From Bacillota bacterium (GTDB taxonomy: Bacteria; Bacillota; Clostridia; Christensenellales; CAG-138): DNA of 64,000 bases. The notes beneath the pieces are model-generated. The model did no database searches. It worked only from the letters and a program-made list of their open reading frames with translations, and was not told the origin of the DNA. The position numbers were made by a program, and so were the translations under genes. Every line of letters begins with the position of its first letter. The stretch's first letter is position 1. Positions 24,203 through 32,275 of this stretch are shown here, piece after piece. The stretch covers positions 124,001 to 188,000 of the forward strand of contig JAEWCL010000003.1 in NCBI GenBank assembly GCA_023390655.1. Direction: 5' to 3'.

Positions 24203-25138
24203 TTACGCTTCGAGCGGTTCCTTCACGCCAAGCAGCTTCATGATGAGTGCCATGCGCACATACATGCCGAACTTCACCTGTTCAAAGTAGACGGCACGCG
24301 GGTCACTATCTACCTCGGTGGCGATTTCATTGACGCGCGGCAGCGGATGCATCACGATCATATCGTGTTTAGCGAGCGCCATTTTATCCGCCGTCAGGAT
24401 GAAAAAGTCCTTTAAGCGCAGGTACTCTTCCTCGCTGATGAACCGCTCGCGCTGCACGCGGGACATGTAGAGAAGATCGACCGCGGACATGGCCGCTTCC
24501 AGGTCCGTCGTTTCCGTAAACGATACGTTGGCCTTTTTCAGCGCCTGCTTGACATAGCCCGGCATAGTGAGTTCTTCGGGCGAGATGAACAGGAACTGTA
24601 CATTTTCATACCGGGCGAGGCAGGTAACGAGCGAGTGGATGGTGCGGCCGAATTTCAGGTCGCCGCAGACGCCCACCGTCAGTCCGTCAAAGCGTTTTTT
24701 GTAGTTGCGTATGGTCAAAAGGTCCGTGAGCGTCTGGGTGGGGTGGTGGTGCCCGCCATCGCCCGCGTTGATAACAGGGCAGGCTGCGTACTGGCTCATG
24801 AGCTTTGCCGTGCCTTCCTTGGGGTGCCGCACAACGATGATGTCCGCATATTGCGCGACGGTGCGCGCGCTGTCCGCAATGGTCTCGCCCTTTGCGGCAC
24901 TCGACGTGGAAGGATCGGAAAAGCCGATGGTGCTGCCGCCAAGGCGCAGCATCGCGGCGTCGAACGAGAATTTTGTGCGGGTGGAAGGCTCATAAAAAAG
25001 GCTTGCAAGGAGCTTTCCTTTGCACGCCTCTATATAACGGTTTGGATTTTTAATAATACGTTCTGCAAGAGATAATACTTCCTCAATTTCCGAAAGAGAA
25101 AAATCCCCCGGGGCAATCAGGCTTTTGTTTTGAAGCAT
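24203..25138 (-). CDS. pyrB: Aspartate carbamoyltransferase catalytic subunit
   Basis: This 311-residue enzyme catalyses the first committed step of pyrimidine synthesis. It has the carbamoyl phosphate motif FYEPSTRTKFSFDAAMLRLG, then SSAAKGETIADSARTVAQYA, and the aspartate-site HPLPRVNEI. The ATG at 25138 follows AAAGGAGA. The same frame stays open upstream through the attenuator to an ATG at 25285, which would give a 49-residue extension, but that ATG has no ribosome binding site. Expression is probably controlled by the hairpin at 25220-25254. Confidence 0.95.
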   Translation of the reverse strand: MLQNKSLIAPGDFSLSEIEEVLSLAERIIKNPNRYIEACKGKLLASLFYEPSTRTKFSFDAAMLRLGGSTIGFSDPSTSSAAKGETIADSARTVAQYADIIVVRHPKEGTAKLMSQYAACPVINAGDGGHHHPTQTLTDLLTIRNYKKRFDGLTVGVCGDLKFGRTIHSLVTCLARYENVQFLFISPEELTMPGYVKQALKKANVSFTETTDLEAAMSAVDLLYMSRVQRERFISEEEYLRLKDFFILTADKMALAKHDMIVMHPLPRVNEIATEVDSDPRAVYFEQVKFGMYVRMALIMKLLGVKEPLEA

Positions 25139-25219
25139 GTTGTTCTCTCCTTTCTTTGGTACGGGGTGCCCCGCGGATAGCGCTCTGCGGGACCTTACAT
25201 AGGTTGCATACTTTATTGC

Positions 25220-25254
25220 AAAAAAAAACACTTGGCTTAGAAAGCACCAGTGTT
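25220..25254 (-). terminator. pyr operon transcription attenuator
   Basis: On the minus strand, a stem of AACACT-GG with CCAAGTGTT (25247-25254 with 25227-25235, one bulge) is followed by nine U residues. It lies inside the leader, about 90 bases before pyrB and about 90 bases after the predicted start. It is a classic intrinsic terminator in a position where it can only act as an attenuator. No PyrR-binding consensus was recognised. Confidence 0.75.
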
Positions 25255-25259
25255 TTCTT

Positions 25260-25301
25260 CTACGTCGATTGTATGGAGTTGTCATGAAGCCGAAGCCGCA
25301 T
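25260..25301 (-). CDS. Possible 13-residue pyr leader peptide
   Basis: An ATG at 25301, preceded by AAGGGA, opens a short frame (MRLRLHDNSIQST) that ends at TAG six bases before the attenuator stem. Ribosome position on it could affect hairpin formation, as in enterobacterial pyrBI. This is a weak call based on position alone. Confidence 0.25.
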   Translation of the reverse strand: MRLRLHDNSIQST

Positions 25302-25352
25302 ATGTCCCTTGCCTTTCCGCGTCCCTGTTACAGGACCGCAGCCATTTCGGAT

Positions 25353-25381
25353 AGAATACTAAAACTATTGCAGCTTGTCAA
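25353..25381 (-). promoter_or_regulatory. Sigma-A promoter of the pyr operon
   Basis: On the minus strand, TTGACA (25376-25381), a 17-base spacer and TATTCT (25353-25358) make a near-consensus promoter. The predicted start near 25346 gives a leader of about 208 bases containing the attenuator. Confidence 0.8.
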
Positions 25382-25616
25382 TGGCTTTTTGCAGCAGAAC
25401 AGAAAAATAAAGATGGGATATCTGCCCCCCACGCAGGTGCGTTCGAACAAAAGAAAGCACGAAACAAGCGGAATAAGCGCGAAGCGTGTATAAAAATGAA
25501 AACTAATTGTTAATTGGGCCCAACATATCCATCATTTGCGTTATAATGGGGAAAATACGGCGCGATGGAAAATAAAAGGGTATTGCGCCATGGATGAAAG
25601 AACCGGGAGGATGTAC

Positions 25617-27344
25617 ATGCGCAGACGCGCACTCTCTATTTGCATAACCTGCCTTTTGCTGCTCGCCGCTTTTTTGCAGGCAGGCGGGCGCGCGCTTGCG
25701 GAAGGGGAAACGGATGTTCCGTCCGCAACGGTGGAAACATCGCCTCCCGTGGAGACCGTCATGGAAGAAACACCCGCGCCGACGCTGCCGCCGGAACCTA
25801 CGCCTGTGCCGGAACCGACTCCTGCGCCGGAGCCTACGCCTGTGCCGTCCGTTTCTGCGCAGCCGACGCTAACGCCTACAGCAAGCATCAGCCCATCGCC
25901 ATCCTCTACGCAGCTTGCTACGGTTTCCCCAAGCCCTACCATATCGCCAACACCTTCGCCCTCTCCTTCGCCCTTGCCTCATGCCATCTGGATTGACGCG
26001 CGCAACATCACTATTCCGGTTGGTACGCAGCTTTCCCTCAAAACGCTCGCATACGCGGTGGATGAGCTTGGGCAGGAAGTGGAGATTGTAATACTCGATG
26101 ACGGCGGATTTTCGCCGGATGTCCCGGGCGTGTATCTGATACGCTTTTCCGCCAGACACCCTATGAGCAATGACATTGCGTCCGCGTTCTGCACGGTGAC
26201 GGTGGAAGGGCCGGTGGAAGAGGAGAAGCCTGCGCTTGTGGGCACAAGCGATTCCCGCTACCGCAAATACCGGCAATACCGGGATGCGATCTCGGAAGAG
26301 CTGCAGCGCGTGATTTCCGGCCTGAATGCGGAATTTACACAGCGCGTGGCACTGCTCCAGGGCGCGTTTGAAGAAGCGGACGCGTTTGAAATGCTGCGTA
26401 TCATCCCCGTACAGGAGGAGACGGACGCCATCGTGCCGGTACAGGCTGCAACAGAAAGTACGCTTGAGGCGCTCGATACGCCTTCCGTTTCCAACTGGGC
26501 GCAGGTGCTGGCCGTGTTTGTGGCAAAAAGCTCTCTGGATGTGGAGGAACCGCTCGATCTTTATAATTTGCGCAAAATTTCACTCGAAGACATTGCGGAT
26601 GTATTTTGGGAGATGCACACGCTTACGTTCCATGTGGAAAATGGCGCGCTCAAAGTGATGGTGCAGGAAAAAAGCAGCGAAGAAATGGCGCTTTTCTATG
26701 GATTTGACGCAAAAAGGAGCGCCCAGCTGGATGAATTGATGCAGCCGGAGTTCCAGCGCCTGTTTGCCTCGCTCACAGGCGATACCTCGTTTTCGGATAT
26801 GACGCAGGAGCAGGAAGCAAAAATCAGGGAGAGCCTGCCCGAAGGGCTTGCGATGCAGCGCGAGCAGATTGTGCTGACGGCTTACTCCATGGTGGGCCAG
26901 GTGGAATATTTCTGGGGTGGAAAATATCCTGAGATCGGCTGGAATCCGCTCTGGGGCGTCCCCAAGGTGGTTACCTCGCTTGGCAGCACCACCACAGGCA
27001 CCGTACAGAACTATGGCCTTGACTGCAGCGGGTTTGTTGCGTGGGCGTTCATCAACGCCGCGGGAGACACGAAGCTCGAAGACGCTGTCGGAGACGGTAC
27101 CCATGCGCAATGGAGCAATTCCATTACGCTTGGCTGGGATGAGGCCCAGCCGGGCGATCTTGCATTCCGCGCGGTGCCGGGAACGGCGGCAATCAACCAT
27201 GTGGGAATTGTGGTGGAAAAGCGGGAGGACGGCACCTATCTTGTGGCGCATTGTTCCTCCAGCCGGGACAATGTGGTTGTCACCGAAGCCTGGTCGAGCG
27301 GCTTTCGGTATATGAGGAGGCCTGCGCTGTATGCGGATGCGTAA
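25617..27344 (+). CDS. Secreted NlpC/P60 peptidase with Pro/Thr-rich linker
   Basis: The 575-residue protein has a signal peptide (RRRALSICITCLLLLAAFLQ, cleavage near ALA), then a long Pro/Thr/Ser linker at about residues 25-120 rich in EPTP and SPSP repeats. A bacterial Ig-like domain follows (IWIDARNITIPVGTQLSLKT), then a helical region, and a C-terminal NlpC/P60 domain. The catalytic Cys is in YGLDCSGFVAWAF, the His in NHVGIVVEK, and a further His in VAHCSSS. Such enzymes cut peptidoglycan stem peptides. The ATG at 25617 has GGGAGG six bases upstream. A TATAAT -10 lies at 25542-25547. The next gene overlaps its end by 14 bases. Confidence 0.88.
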   Translation: MRRRALSICITCLLLLAAFLQAGGRALAEGETDVPSATVETSPPVETVMEETPAPTLPPEPTPVPEPTPAPEPTPVPSVSAQPTLTPTASISPSPSSTQLATVSPSPTISPTPSPSPSPLPHAIWIDARNITIPVGTQLSLKTLAYAVDELGQEVEIVILDDGGFSPDVPGVYLIRFSARHPMSNDIASAFCTVTVEGPVEEEKPALVGTSDSRYRKYRQYRDAISEELQRVISGLNAEFTQRVALLQGAFEEADAFEMLRIIPVQEETDAIVPVQAATESTLEALDTPSVSNWAQVLAVFVAKSSLDVEEPLDLYNLRKISLEDIADVFWEMHTLTFHVENGALKVMVQEKSSEEMALFYGFDAKRSAQLDELMQPEFQRLFASLTGDTSFSDMTQEQEAKIRESLPEGLAMQREQIVLTAYSMVGQVEYFWGGKYPEIGWNPLWGVPKVVTSLGSTTTGTVQNYGLDCSGFVAWAFINAAGDTKLEDAVGDGTHAQWSNSITLGWDEAQPGDLAFRAVPGTAAINHVGIVVEKREDGTYLVAHCSSSRDNVVVTEAWSSGFRYMRRPALYADA

Positions 27345-28143
27345 ACACACAGGCCTGTTTGTACTTGCAGCATGCGCGCTGTGCCTGCTGCTGCCCAACG
27401 TGACGCTTGCGGAAGAAAATTATATCGATTGGGAGAGCGATCCCAAGGAAAGTGCTGCTGTGATGGCGGGGGATACCATCCGCTACACGGCTACGCTAAA
27501 AGAAAGTGCGCAGGCAGGGGACTGGACTGCGCTACGGATTCGGCTTGGGGATGGACTTTTACTGCAGCCCGATTCCATTGCGGTGACATTGGCACAGCAG
27601 CCAACGGCGTCCTTTGCGCCGGAAGAAACGCCGAAAGGAACGACAGCCCCGGATGAAACGGCAGCCCCGGATGAAGCGGCAGCCCCGGATGAAACGGCGG
27701 ACGATGCCGCAACAGGACGGGAAAATGTAGAATGGGAGATTGTGCCCGGAAACGATGGGTTTGTGCTGCTGCTTTCAAACATCCATGCGGGGGATACGGT
27801 TTCCTTCTCCGCCACCGTACAGGAAGCGGGGGAGGCGAGCGCCGCTGTGCGCGCGGATGCGTTTACCTCCGCGGTTGCTCATACGCGTATCGTCAAGCCC
27901 ACGCCTGCGCCCGCTGCTTCCACAGCGCCCGCGCCGATTGTGGCGCAGGAGAGCACACCGGGAGCCATCCAAATTCTGCTTGCCATCGCCATCGCCATTG
28001 TTCTGGGGCTGATGGGCGTTATGGCCTACCGGCGTTTTGTGCGCAAACAGGTACGTGCCGTGCAGCAGACGGAAGCCGTGGAAGAACCGGAGGAGAGCAC
28101 TGCGCTTCCCCAAAAGGAGGAGAAACAGGATATAGAGGGGTAG
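27331..28143 (+). CDS. Exported, C-terminally membrane-anchored protein of unknown function
   Basis: This 270-residue protein starts inside the end of the NlpC/P60 gene, so translation is likely coupled. It has a signal peptide (GLFVLAACALCLLLPNVTLA), a beta-rich outer region split by a low-complexity insert, a Pro/Ala/Thr stalk, and a membrane helix (IQILLAIAIAIVLGLMGVMA). It ends in a charged cytoplasmic tail. The insert holds three 18-base direct repeats at 27643-27696. The layout resembles a surface stalk protein that could hold or regulate the hydrolase. No family was recognised. Confidence 0.75.
   Translation: MRMRKHTGLFVLAACALCLLLPNVTLAEENYIDWESDPKESAAVMAGDTIRYTATLKESAQAGDWTALRIRLGDGLLLQPDSIAVTLAQQPTASFAPEETPKGTTAPDETAAPDEAAAPDETADDAATGRENVEWEIVPGNDGFVLLLSNIHAGDTVSFSATVQEAGEASAAVRADAFTSAVAHTRIVKPTPAPAASTAPAPIVAQESTPGAIQILLAIAIAIVLGLMGVMAYRRFVRKQVRAVQQTEAVEEPEESTALPQKEEKQDIEG
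27643..27696 (+). repeat. Three tandem 18-base repeats
   Basis: Three in-frame copies of an 18-base unit with core GCCCCGGATGAA encode A-P-D-E-[TA]-A repeats. They lie in the low-complexity insert of the membrane-anchored protein and are likely variable in number between strains. Confidence 0.8.
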
Positions 28144-28237
28144 CAATTTAAGGTGAAGTGCACCGTGATCGTTATATGCGTTTCAAACAAGGCTATGTCA
28201 TCCGGGGGTACTCTCTAAAAATTTAGGAGGCAATGTT

Positions 28238-28705
28238 GTGAGCGGAGAACCATTGATCCGGCGGGCCGAGACCGCGGACTGCGTTGAAAAATCGGAGCAC
28301 GGCTACGAATTCAAAAAGAAGATTATTGTCGGAAAAGCGGATTCGGAGCATTTTGATGTTTCTGTTTACGAAGTGCCGCCCGGAAAGTCTGCGGTTCCTT
28401 ACCATTACCACCTGCAGAACGAGGAGGTCTTTTTCATCCTCCGTGGTACGGGGCTGCTAAAATCCCCCGAGGGGGAGCGGACCGTGACAGCCGGTGATTT
28501 TCTCTATTTCCCAAGCAATGAAAAAGGAGCGCATAAGCTAACAAATGCGTCGGAAACCGAGACGCTCGTGTATGCGGACTTTGATATAATGCATGATCCC
28601 GAAATCGCATTTTATCCCGATTCACAGAAGGTCGGCATCTTTGGAAAAGGGCACCGTCTGATTTTTCCGGTATCCGAGCAGGTGGATTACTATGAGGGAG
28701 AGTAA
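28238..28705 (+). CDS. Cupin-domain protein
   Basis: The 155-residue protein has a single cupin barrel with metal-binding motifs VPYHYHLQNEEVFFILRG and FLYFPSNEKGAHKLTN. It resembles small cupins that act on sugars or bind small ligands, but the substrate cannot be named. GTG at 28238 follows TAGGAGGCA. It stands alone and ends before an intrinsic terminator. Confidence 0.85.
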   Translation: MSGEPLIRRAETADCVEKSEHGYEFKKKIIVGKADSEHFDVSVYEVPPGKSAVPYHYHLQNEEVFFILRGTGLLKSPEGERTVTAGDFLYFPSNEKGAHKLTNASETETLVYADFDIMHDPEIAFYPDSQKVGIFGKGHRLIFPVSEQVDYYEGE

Positions 28706-28738
28706 CAGAAGATCAGGGTGAGAATGGCATCTACAAAC

Positions 28739-28766
28739 AAGCCGGTGCAAGCCGGCTTTTCGTTTG
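28739..28766 (+). terminator. Intrinsic terminator after the cupin gene
   Basis: AAGCCGG (28739-28745) pairs with CCGGCTT (28752-28758), followed by a T-rich tail. Confidence 0.75.
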
Positions 28767-28810
28767 CGTACATTCTATTAAAATATTTATAATTCCTCAT
28801 ATTGTGGATA

Positions 28811-28839
28811 TTGACATAGTGTGCGACACACACTATAAT
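28811..28839 (+). promoter_or_regulatory. Consensus sigma-A promoter of the padR operon
   Basis: TTGACA at 28811-28816 and TATAAT at 28834-28839 are separated by exactly 17 bases. Both hexamers match the consensus perfectly, so the promoter should be strong unless repressed. Confidence 0.88.
28816..28836 (+). promoter_or_regulatory. Palindromic operator between -35 and -10
   Basis: ATAGTGTG (28816-28823) and CACACTAT (28829-28836) form a perfect eight-base inverted repeat with a five-base gap, filling the promoter spacer. It is ideally placed for autorepression by the PadR protein encoded just downstream. Confidence 0.7.
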
Positions 28840-28873
28840 TCAAGACATACTAAGAAAACATGAGGAAGCGCAT

Positions 28874-29212
28874 ATGGAAAGAGAGGAGATCATATCCAGC
28901 CTTGTGTTGGAGTTACGGCGCGGCAGCATTGTGCTTGCGGTGCTTAGCCAGCTGAAGAAGCCCATGTACGGGTACCATCTGGTGACCGTCATGGGGGAAA
29001 ACGGCATTGCGGTGGAGGTTAATACGCTTTATCCGCTGCTGCGTCGGCTCGAAGGGCAGGGCCTGCTCAAAAGCGAATGGGAAACGGGTGGAACAAAACC
29101 AAGAAAATACTATGTGATGACCGAATTTGGGATTGAGATTTATGCCATGCTCAAAAAGCATTGGGATGAGACGGTAACAAGCATGCGTATGCTGATGGAG
29201 GGGGAGCGTTAA
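28874..29212 (+). CDS. PadR-family transcriptional regulator
   Basis: The 112-residue protein is a winged-helix PadR regulator. It has the family pattern SIVLAVLSQLKKPMYGYHLV, then NTLYPLLRRLEGQGLLKSEW and GTKPRKYYVMTEFG. It is short (PadR-s2 type) with one C-terminal dimer helix. GAGGAAG precedes the ATG. Its stop is one base before the next start, so it is coupled to the membrane protein gene. PadR plus HAAS/DUF1700-type membrane pairs are common in Bacillota. The palindrome at 28816 is its likely target. Confidence 0.92.
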   Translation: MEREEIISSLVLELRRGSIVLAVLSQLKKPMYGYHLVTVMGENGIAVEVNTLYPLLRRLEGQGLLKSEWETGGTKPRKYYVMTEFGIEIYAMLKKHWDETVTSMRMLMEGER

Positions 29213-29213
29213 C

Positions 29214-30203
29214 ATGAAATCGGATTTACTTGAACGCTATATTTATGCGGTGGAAAAGCGCCTGCCCTATAAGCAGCGTGCGGATATCAAAAAGGAGCTG
29301 AACACGCTTATTTCGGATATGCTCGAACAGCGCTGCGGGGATCTGACGCCCACAGAGCATGATGTACGTGTGGTATTGACGGAGCTTGGCACGCCAGGCG
29401 AGCTTGCGGAAAAGTACAACCCGGATAAGTACCATGCGCTTATCGGCCAGCCATACTACAGCAAGTATAAGATGGTACTCAAAATTGTCATGCTTGCCGT
29501 AGCGGGCGGGCTGACGATCGCATCACTGCTGCTGGCGCTGCTGGGCGAAGCGCCTAAGGCGCCGTTCTTCGCACTGATGGAATGGATCGGCGGATTGATG
29601 GCAGGGGAGCTTTACGCGTTTGCGTTTGTAACGGCGATATTTGCGTTTTTTGAGCGAAAAGGCGTCAGGATGGAGGAGGAAGACCTCCTTACCAATCTTC
29701 CGCCGGTTCCGAAAAAGGACGAACGGATCAGCAGAGGAGAGACGATCATGGGCATCCTCTTTAGCCTGCTGTTCCTGATCCTATTCTTGTGGCTGGGGCC
29801 GTGGATGATTGGGATCTACAATAGCGGCGGCTTCATTCCGCTATTCAATCAGGCGGCGCTGCTGCGGATGTGGCCTGTGATCCTGCTGATGACGGGCATT
29901 GGGATCACAAAAGAGATCATCAAGATGCTGGAGGGACGCTATACCTTCAAGGTCGCGGTTGCGGCGCTCGTTACGGGTGTGCTGGACATTGGGCTATTGT
30001 TGCTGCTGTTTTCCGCAAAAGATCTTATCAATCCCGCGTTCGTGTCCGGGGTTACGGTGCTGTTCGATGCGGAAGACACCATTGTGCGCACCTTCGTCTC
30101 GAACTTCCCTATGTTCTTTTTCGGGGTGGTGGTGTTTGCGCATGTGCTTGAGAGCGCCACGGCATTTACAAAAGCCTTCCGGTACCGGAAGGCGGAAGCG
30201 TAG
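29214..30203 (+). CDS. HAAS/DUF1700-type membrane protein
   Basis: The 329-residue protein opens with a helical cytoplasmic domain (YIYAVEKRLPYKQRADIKKE, then LTELGTPGELAEKYNP), typical of HAAS-domain proteins. About six membrane helices follow. It begins one base after padR. Such proteins are usually partners or targets of the adjacent PadR regulator; a role in membrane stress or lipid homeostasis has been suggested for the group but is not established. There is no catalytic motif. Confidence 0.8.
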   Translation: MKSDLLERYIYAVEKRLPYKQRADIKKELNTLISDMLEQRCGDLTPTEHDVRVVLTELGTPGELAEKYNPDKYHALIGQPYYSKYKMVLKIVMLAVAGGLTIASLLLALLGEAPKAPFFALMEWIGGLMAGELYAFAFVTAIFAFFERKGVRMEEEDLLTNLPPVPKKDERISRGETIMGILFSLLFLILFLWLGPWMIGIYNSGGFIPLFNQAALLRMWPVILLMTGIGITKEIIKMLEGRYTFKVAVAALVTGVLDIGLLLLLFSAKDLINPAFVSGVTVLFDAEDTIVRTFVSNFPMFFFGVVVFAHVLESATAFTKAFRYRKAEA

Positions 30204-30204
30204 G

Positions 30205-30561
30205 CTATGGGTTTAGAAGCGCCTTAAACCAGTCGTTCGGCCTGAAGCCGACAAGGACCATGCCGTTGCCAACGAGTATGGGGCGCTTTACCAGCATACC
30301 GTCGCCCGCGAGAAGCGTAAGCTGCTCTTCTTCTGTTAAGGAGGGCAGCTTTTCTTTAAGCGACAATGTGCGGTAACTTAGGCCGCTGGTGTTGAAAAAG
30401 CGCTTGAGCGGCAATCCGCCCAAAGTCGCCCATTCCTTTAATTCCTCATAAGTCGGGCGTTGTTCCTTGATATCGCGCGCGGTATAGGAGATGCCCTGCG
30501 CATCCAGCCATTTTTGCGCCGCCGCGCATGTGCTGCATTTGGGATAACAGACAAAAAGCAT
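30205..30561 (-). CDS. ArsC/Spx-family thioredoxin-fold protein
   Basis: The 118-residue protein has a CxxC motif near the N-terminus (CYPKCSTCAAAQKWL), followed by RDIKEQRPTYEELKEW and a central KRPILVGNGMVLVGF. This fits the arsenate reductase-like/YffB family. True Spx regulators are similar, so a redox-regulatory role is possible. The ATG at 30561 has GGAGG eight bases upstream. It is convergent with the HAAS-type gene, with one base between the stops. Confidence 0.85.
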   Translation of the reverse strand: MLFVCYPKCSTCAAAQKWLDAQGISYTARDIKEQRPTYEELKEWATLGGLPLKRFFNTSGLSYRTLSLKEKLPSLTEEEQLTLLAGDGMLVKRPILVGNGMVLVGFRPNDWFKALLNP

Positions 30562-30581
30562 CGTAAAAACCTCCAAAGGGA

Positions 30582-31313
30582 TTAAGGATCCGTTGCAATG
30601 ATGCGGTCGTTTGCGGTCAGCTGGAAGGCCTTATCGTTGGTGCTGTCGCCATTGCCGCTGACCGGGATGGCTTCGCCAAGATACGTGGGCATGGGCTTGA
30701 TGGCGCAATAACAGAAATCCTTCACCCGCGCAAGCATCTCCCGGATGTTTCTGAGCGTCCGGTAGGTTTGCGCCGTATACGCGTCGGACACCGCAACGCC
30801 GTAGGCGTCAAGCCCCAGCGCGCGGGCGATGTATACCGCGCGGTACAGATGGTATTGCTGCGTGACGATTATGACGCGCTGCGCCTGAAAAATATCGCGC
30901 GCGCGGTACATGCTCTCATATGTGGAAAACCCGGCGTGGTCCATGAAGATGTCTTCAGAAGGCACGCCCTGCTCGATGGCGAACGCCTTCATGGTGTTGA
31001 CCTCGTCATACTGCTTGCGCCCGTGGTCGCCGCTCATCAGCAGCCGGGGAGCTGCACCGTTTTCATAAAGCGCAATGCCCGAAAGGAGCCTGTCCCGGAG
31101 TACGGGGCTTGGCCGGTCGTTTTCCCACACACCCGCGCCCAGCACCAGCACGCAGTCCGCCCGGACGCTAGGCGCATCCTCGGAGGAGACGATATAAGGA
31201 GCGGCGGAGGAGACGACTATTCGGTCAATCAGAAAAGGTGTGGCAAGTAGCAAGGCTGCCGCAAAAAGCCACGGCCAAAGTTTTCGCTTTTTTCTATGCG
31301 TTTCTTTTTTCAT
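30582..31313 (-). CDS. YdcF/SanA-like membrane protein (DUF218)
   Basis: The 243-residue protein has an N-terminal membrane helix (LWPWLFAAALLLATPFLI) and a DUF218 domain: DCVLVLGAGVWENDRPSPVL, RLLMSGDHGRKQYDEV, and VIIVTQQYHLYRAVYIARAL. E. coli SanA and YdcF/ElyC belong here and affect envelope integrity. It ends 20 bases before the ArsC-like start and may be co-transcribed with it. Confidence 0.87.
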   Translation of the reverse strand: MKKETHRKKRKLWPWLFAAALLLATPFLIDRIVVSSAAPYIVSSEDAPSVRADCVLVLGAGVWENDRPSPVLRDRLLSGIALYENGAAPRLLMSGDHGRKQYDEVNTMKAFAIEQGVPSEDIFMDHAGFSTYESMYRARDIFQAQRVIIVTQQYHLYRAVYIARALGLDAYGVAVSDAYTAQTYRTLRNIREMLARVKDFCYCAIKPMPTYLGEAIPVSGNGDSTNDKAFQLTANDRIIATDP

Positions 31314-31407
31314 GCGTTCCCCCTATGGCAGGCAGAATATCCAAAAGTATACCATGGCGGCAAGCGGCAAGGGCAAAAGAAACTGTAAACAATGGGCGAC
31401 AAGGCCC

Positions 31408-32217
31408 TTAGTCAGTTCTTGTAAGGCGGTACAGGTCTGTCCGGCGGTTGCGGCGCACTGGGATGCTGTCCCGCAGTTCCTGGAGTATACCTAAATCGAG
31501 GTCTACCACCGCGACTTCCTCCTCCGTCCCGCAGGCGTAGAGCACCGCACCGTCCGGCGTCGCCACAAGCGAATGCCCGTATGCGCTTGGGGATTGCGCG
31601 GGGGAGACGGCGGCTGTAAAAAGCTGATTGTCTAACGCGCGTGCACGCAGCAGCAGTTCCCAGTGGCGCGGGCCGGTGCTGCGGGAAAACGCGGCGGGCA
31701 GTGTGAGAAGGTCGGCGCCCTCTTGCATCATCAGCCGCGCCCATTCCGGAAAGCGGATATCGTAGCAGATGGCGACGCCGGTCTTGATGGGCGCGTCGAG
31801 CATCAGCGGATAGCCATCGCCCGGAGCGATGGTTTCCGATTCCATGAAACGGAACGTGCCGGGGATATCGATATCAAACAGATGTGCCTTGCGGTATTTG
31901 CCCAGGTACGTTCCATCCGGCGCAAACGACATGCTTGTGTTGTAAAGCCTCTCACCGTGAAGCTCCGGGATGGAGCCGCCGATGATGAACAGGCCGGCTT
32001 CCTTCGCGGTTTCGGAAAGAAGGTTGGCGCATGTTCCGCCGGGGCACGGCTCGGCGGCGGCACGGAAGAGCTTCGGCACATAGGCGATCGAGAACATCTC
32101 CGGTAAAATGGCAAGCACCGCGCCTTTGTCGGCAGCGCGGCGGAGCGCGTCTTTCGCGCGCGCAAGGTTCTGGGTTTTGTCGTCTGTCACCGTGATCTGG
32201 CACAGAGCTAGCTTCAT
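31408..32217 (-). CDS. Carbon-nitrogen hydrolase (omega-amidase/nitrilase type)
   Basis: The 269-residue protein has the Glu-Lys-Cys triad of the superfamily in ILPEMFSIAYVPK, KYRKAHLFDIDIPG and TGVAICYDIRFPEWARLMMQ. The closest functional class is omega-amidase (Nit2-like), which removes the amide from alpha-ketoglutaramate, but other small amides are possible. GGAGGTGG precedes the ATG at 32217. It lies downstream of thrC, separated from it by a terminator. Confidence 0.88.
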   Translation of the reverse strand: MKLALCQITVTDDKTQNLARAKDALRRAADKGAVLAILPEMFSIAYVPKLFRAAAEPCPGGTCANLLSETAKEAGLFIIGGSIPELHGERLYNTSMSFAPDGTYLGKYRKAHLFDIDIPGTFRFMESETIAPGDGYPLMLDAPIKTGVAICYDIRFPEWARLMMQEGADLLTLPAAFSRSTGPRHWELLLRARALDNQLFTAAVSPAQSPSAYGHSLVATPDGAVLYACGTEEEVAVVDLDLGILQELRDSIPVRRNRRTDLYRLTRTD

Positions 32218-32239
32218 TGCATCCACCTCCTGTTTCAAT

Positions 32240-32267
32240 AAAAAGCAGCCGGGAAAAACCCGGCTGC
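32240..32267 (-). terminator. Intrinsic terminator after thrC
   Basis: On the minus strand, GCAGCCGGG and CCCGGCTGC (32245-32253 and 32259-32267) form a nine-base-pair stem followed by TTTTT. Confidence 0.82.
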
Positions 32268-32275
32268 AAACCACA

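Noticed and set aside
25780..25980. Repetitive CCG/ACG-rich stretch that looks like a DNA repeat array
   Set aside because: It encodes the Pro/Thr linker of the NlpC/P60 protein; the repeats are imperfect and protein-level, not a CRISPR or minisatellite.
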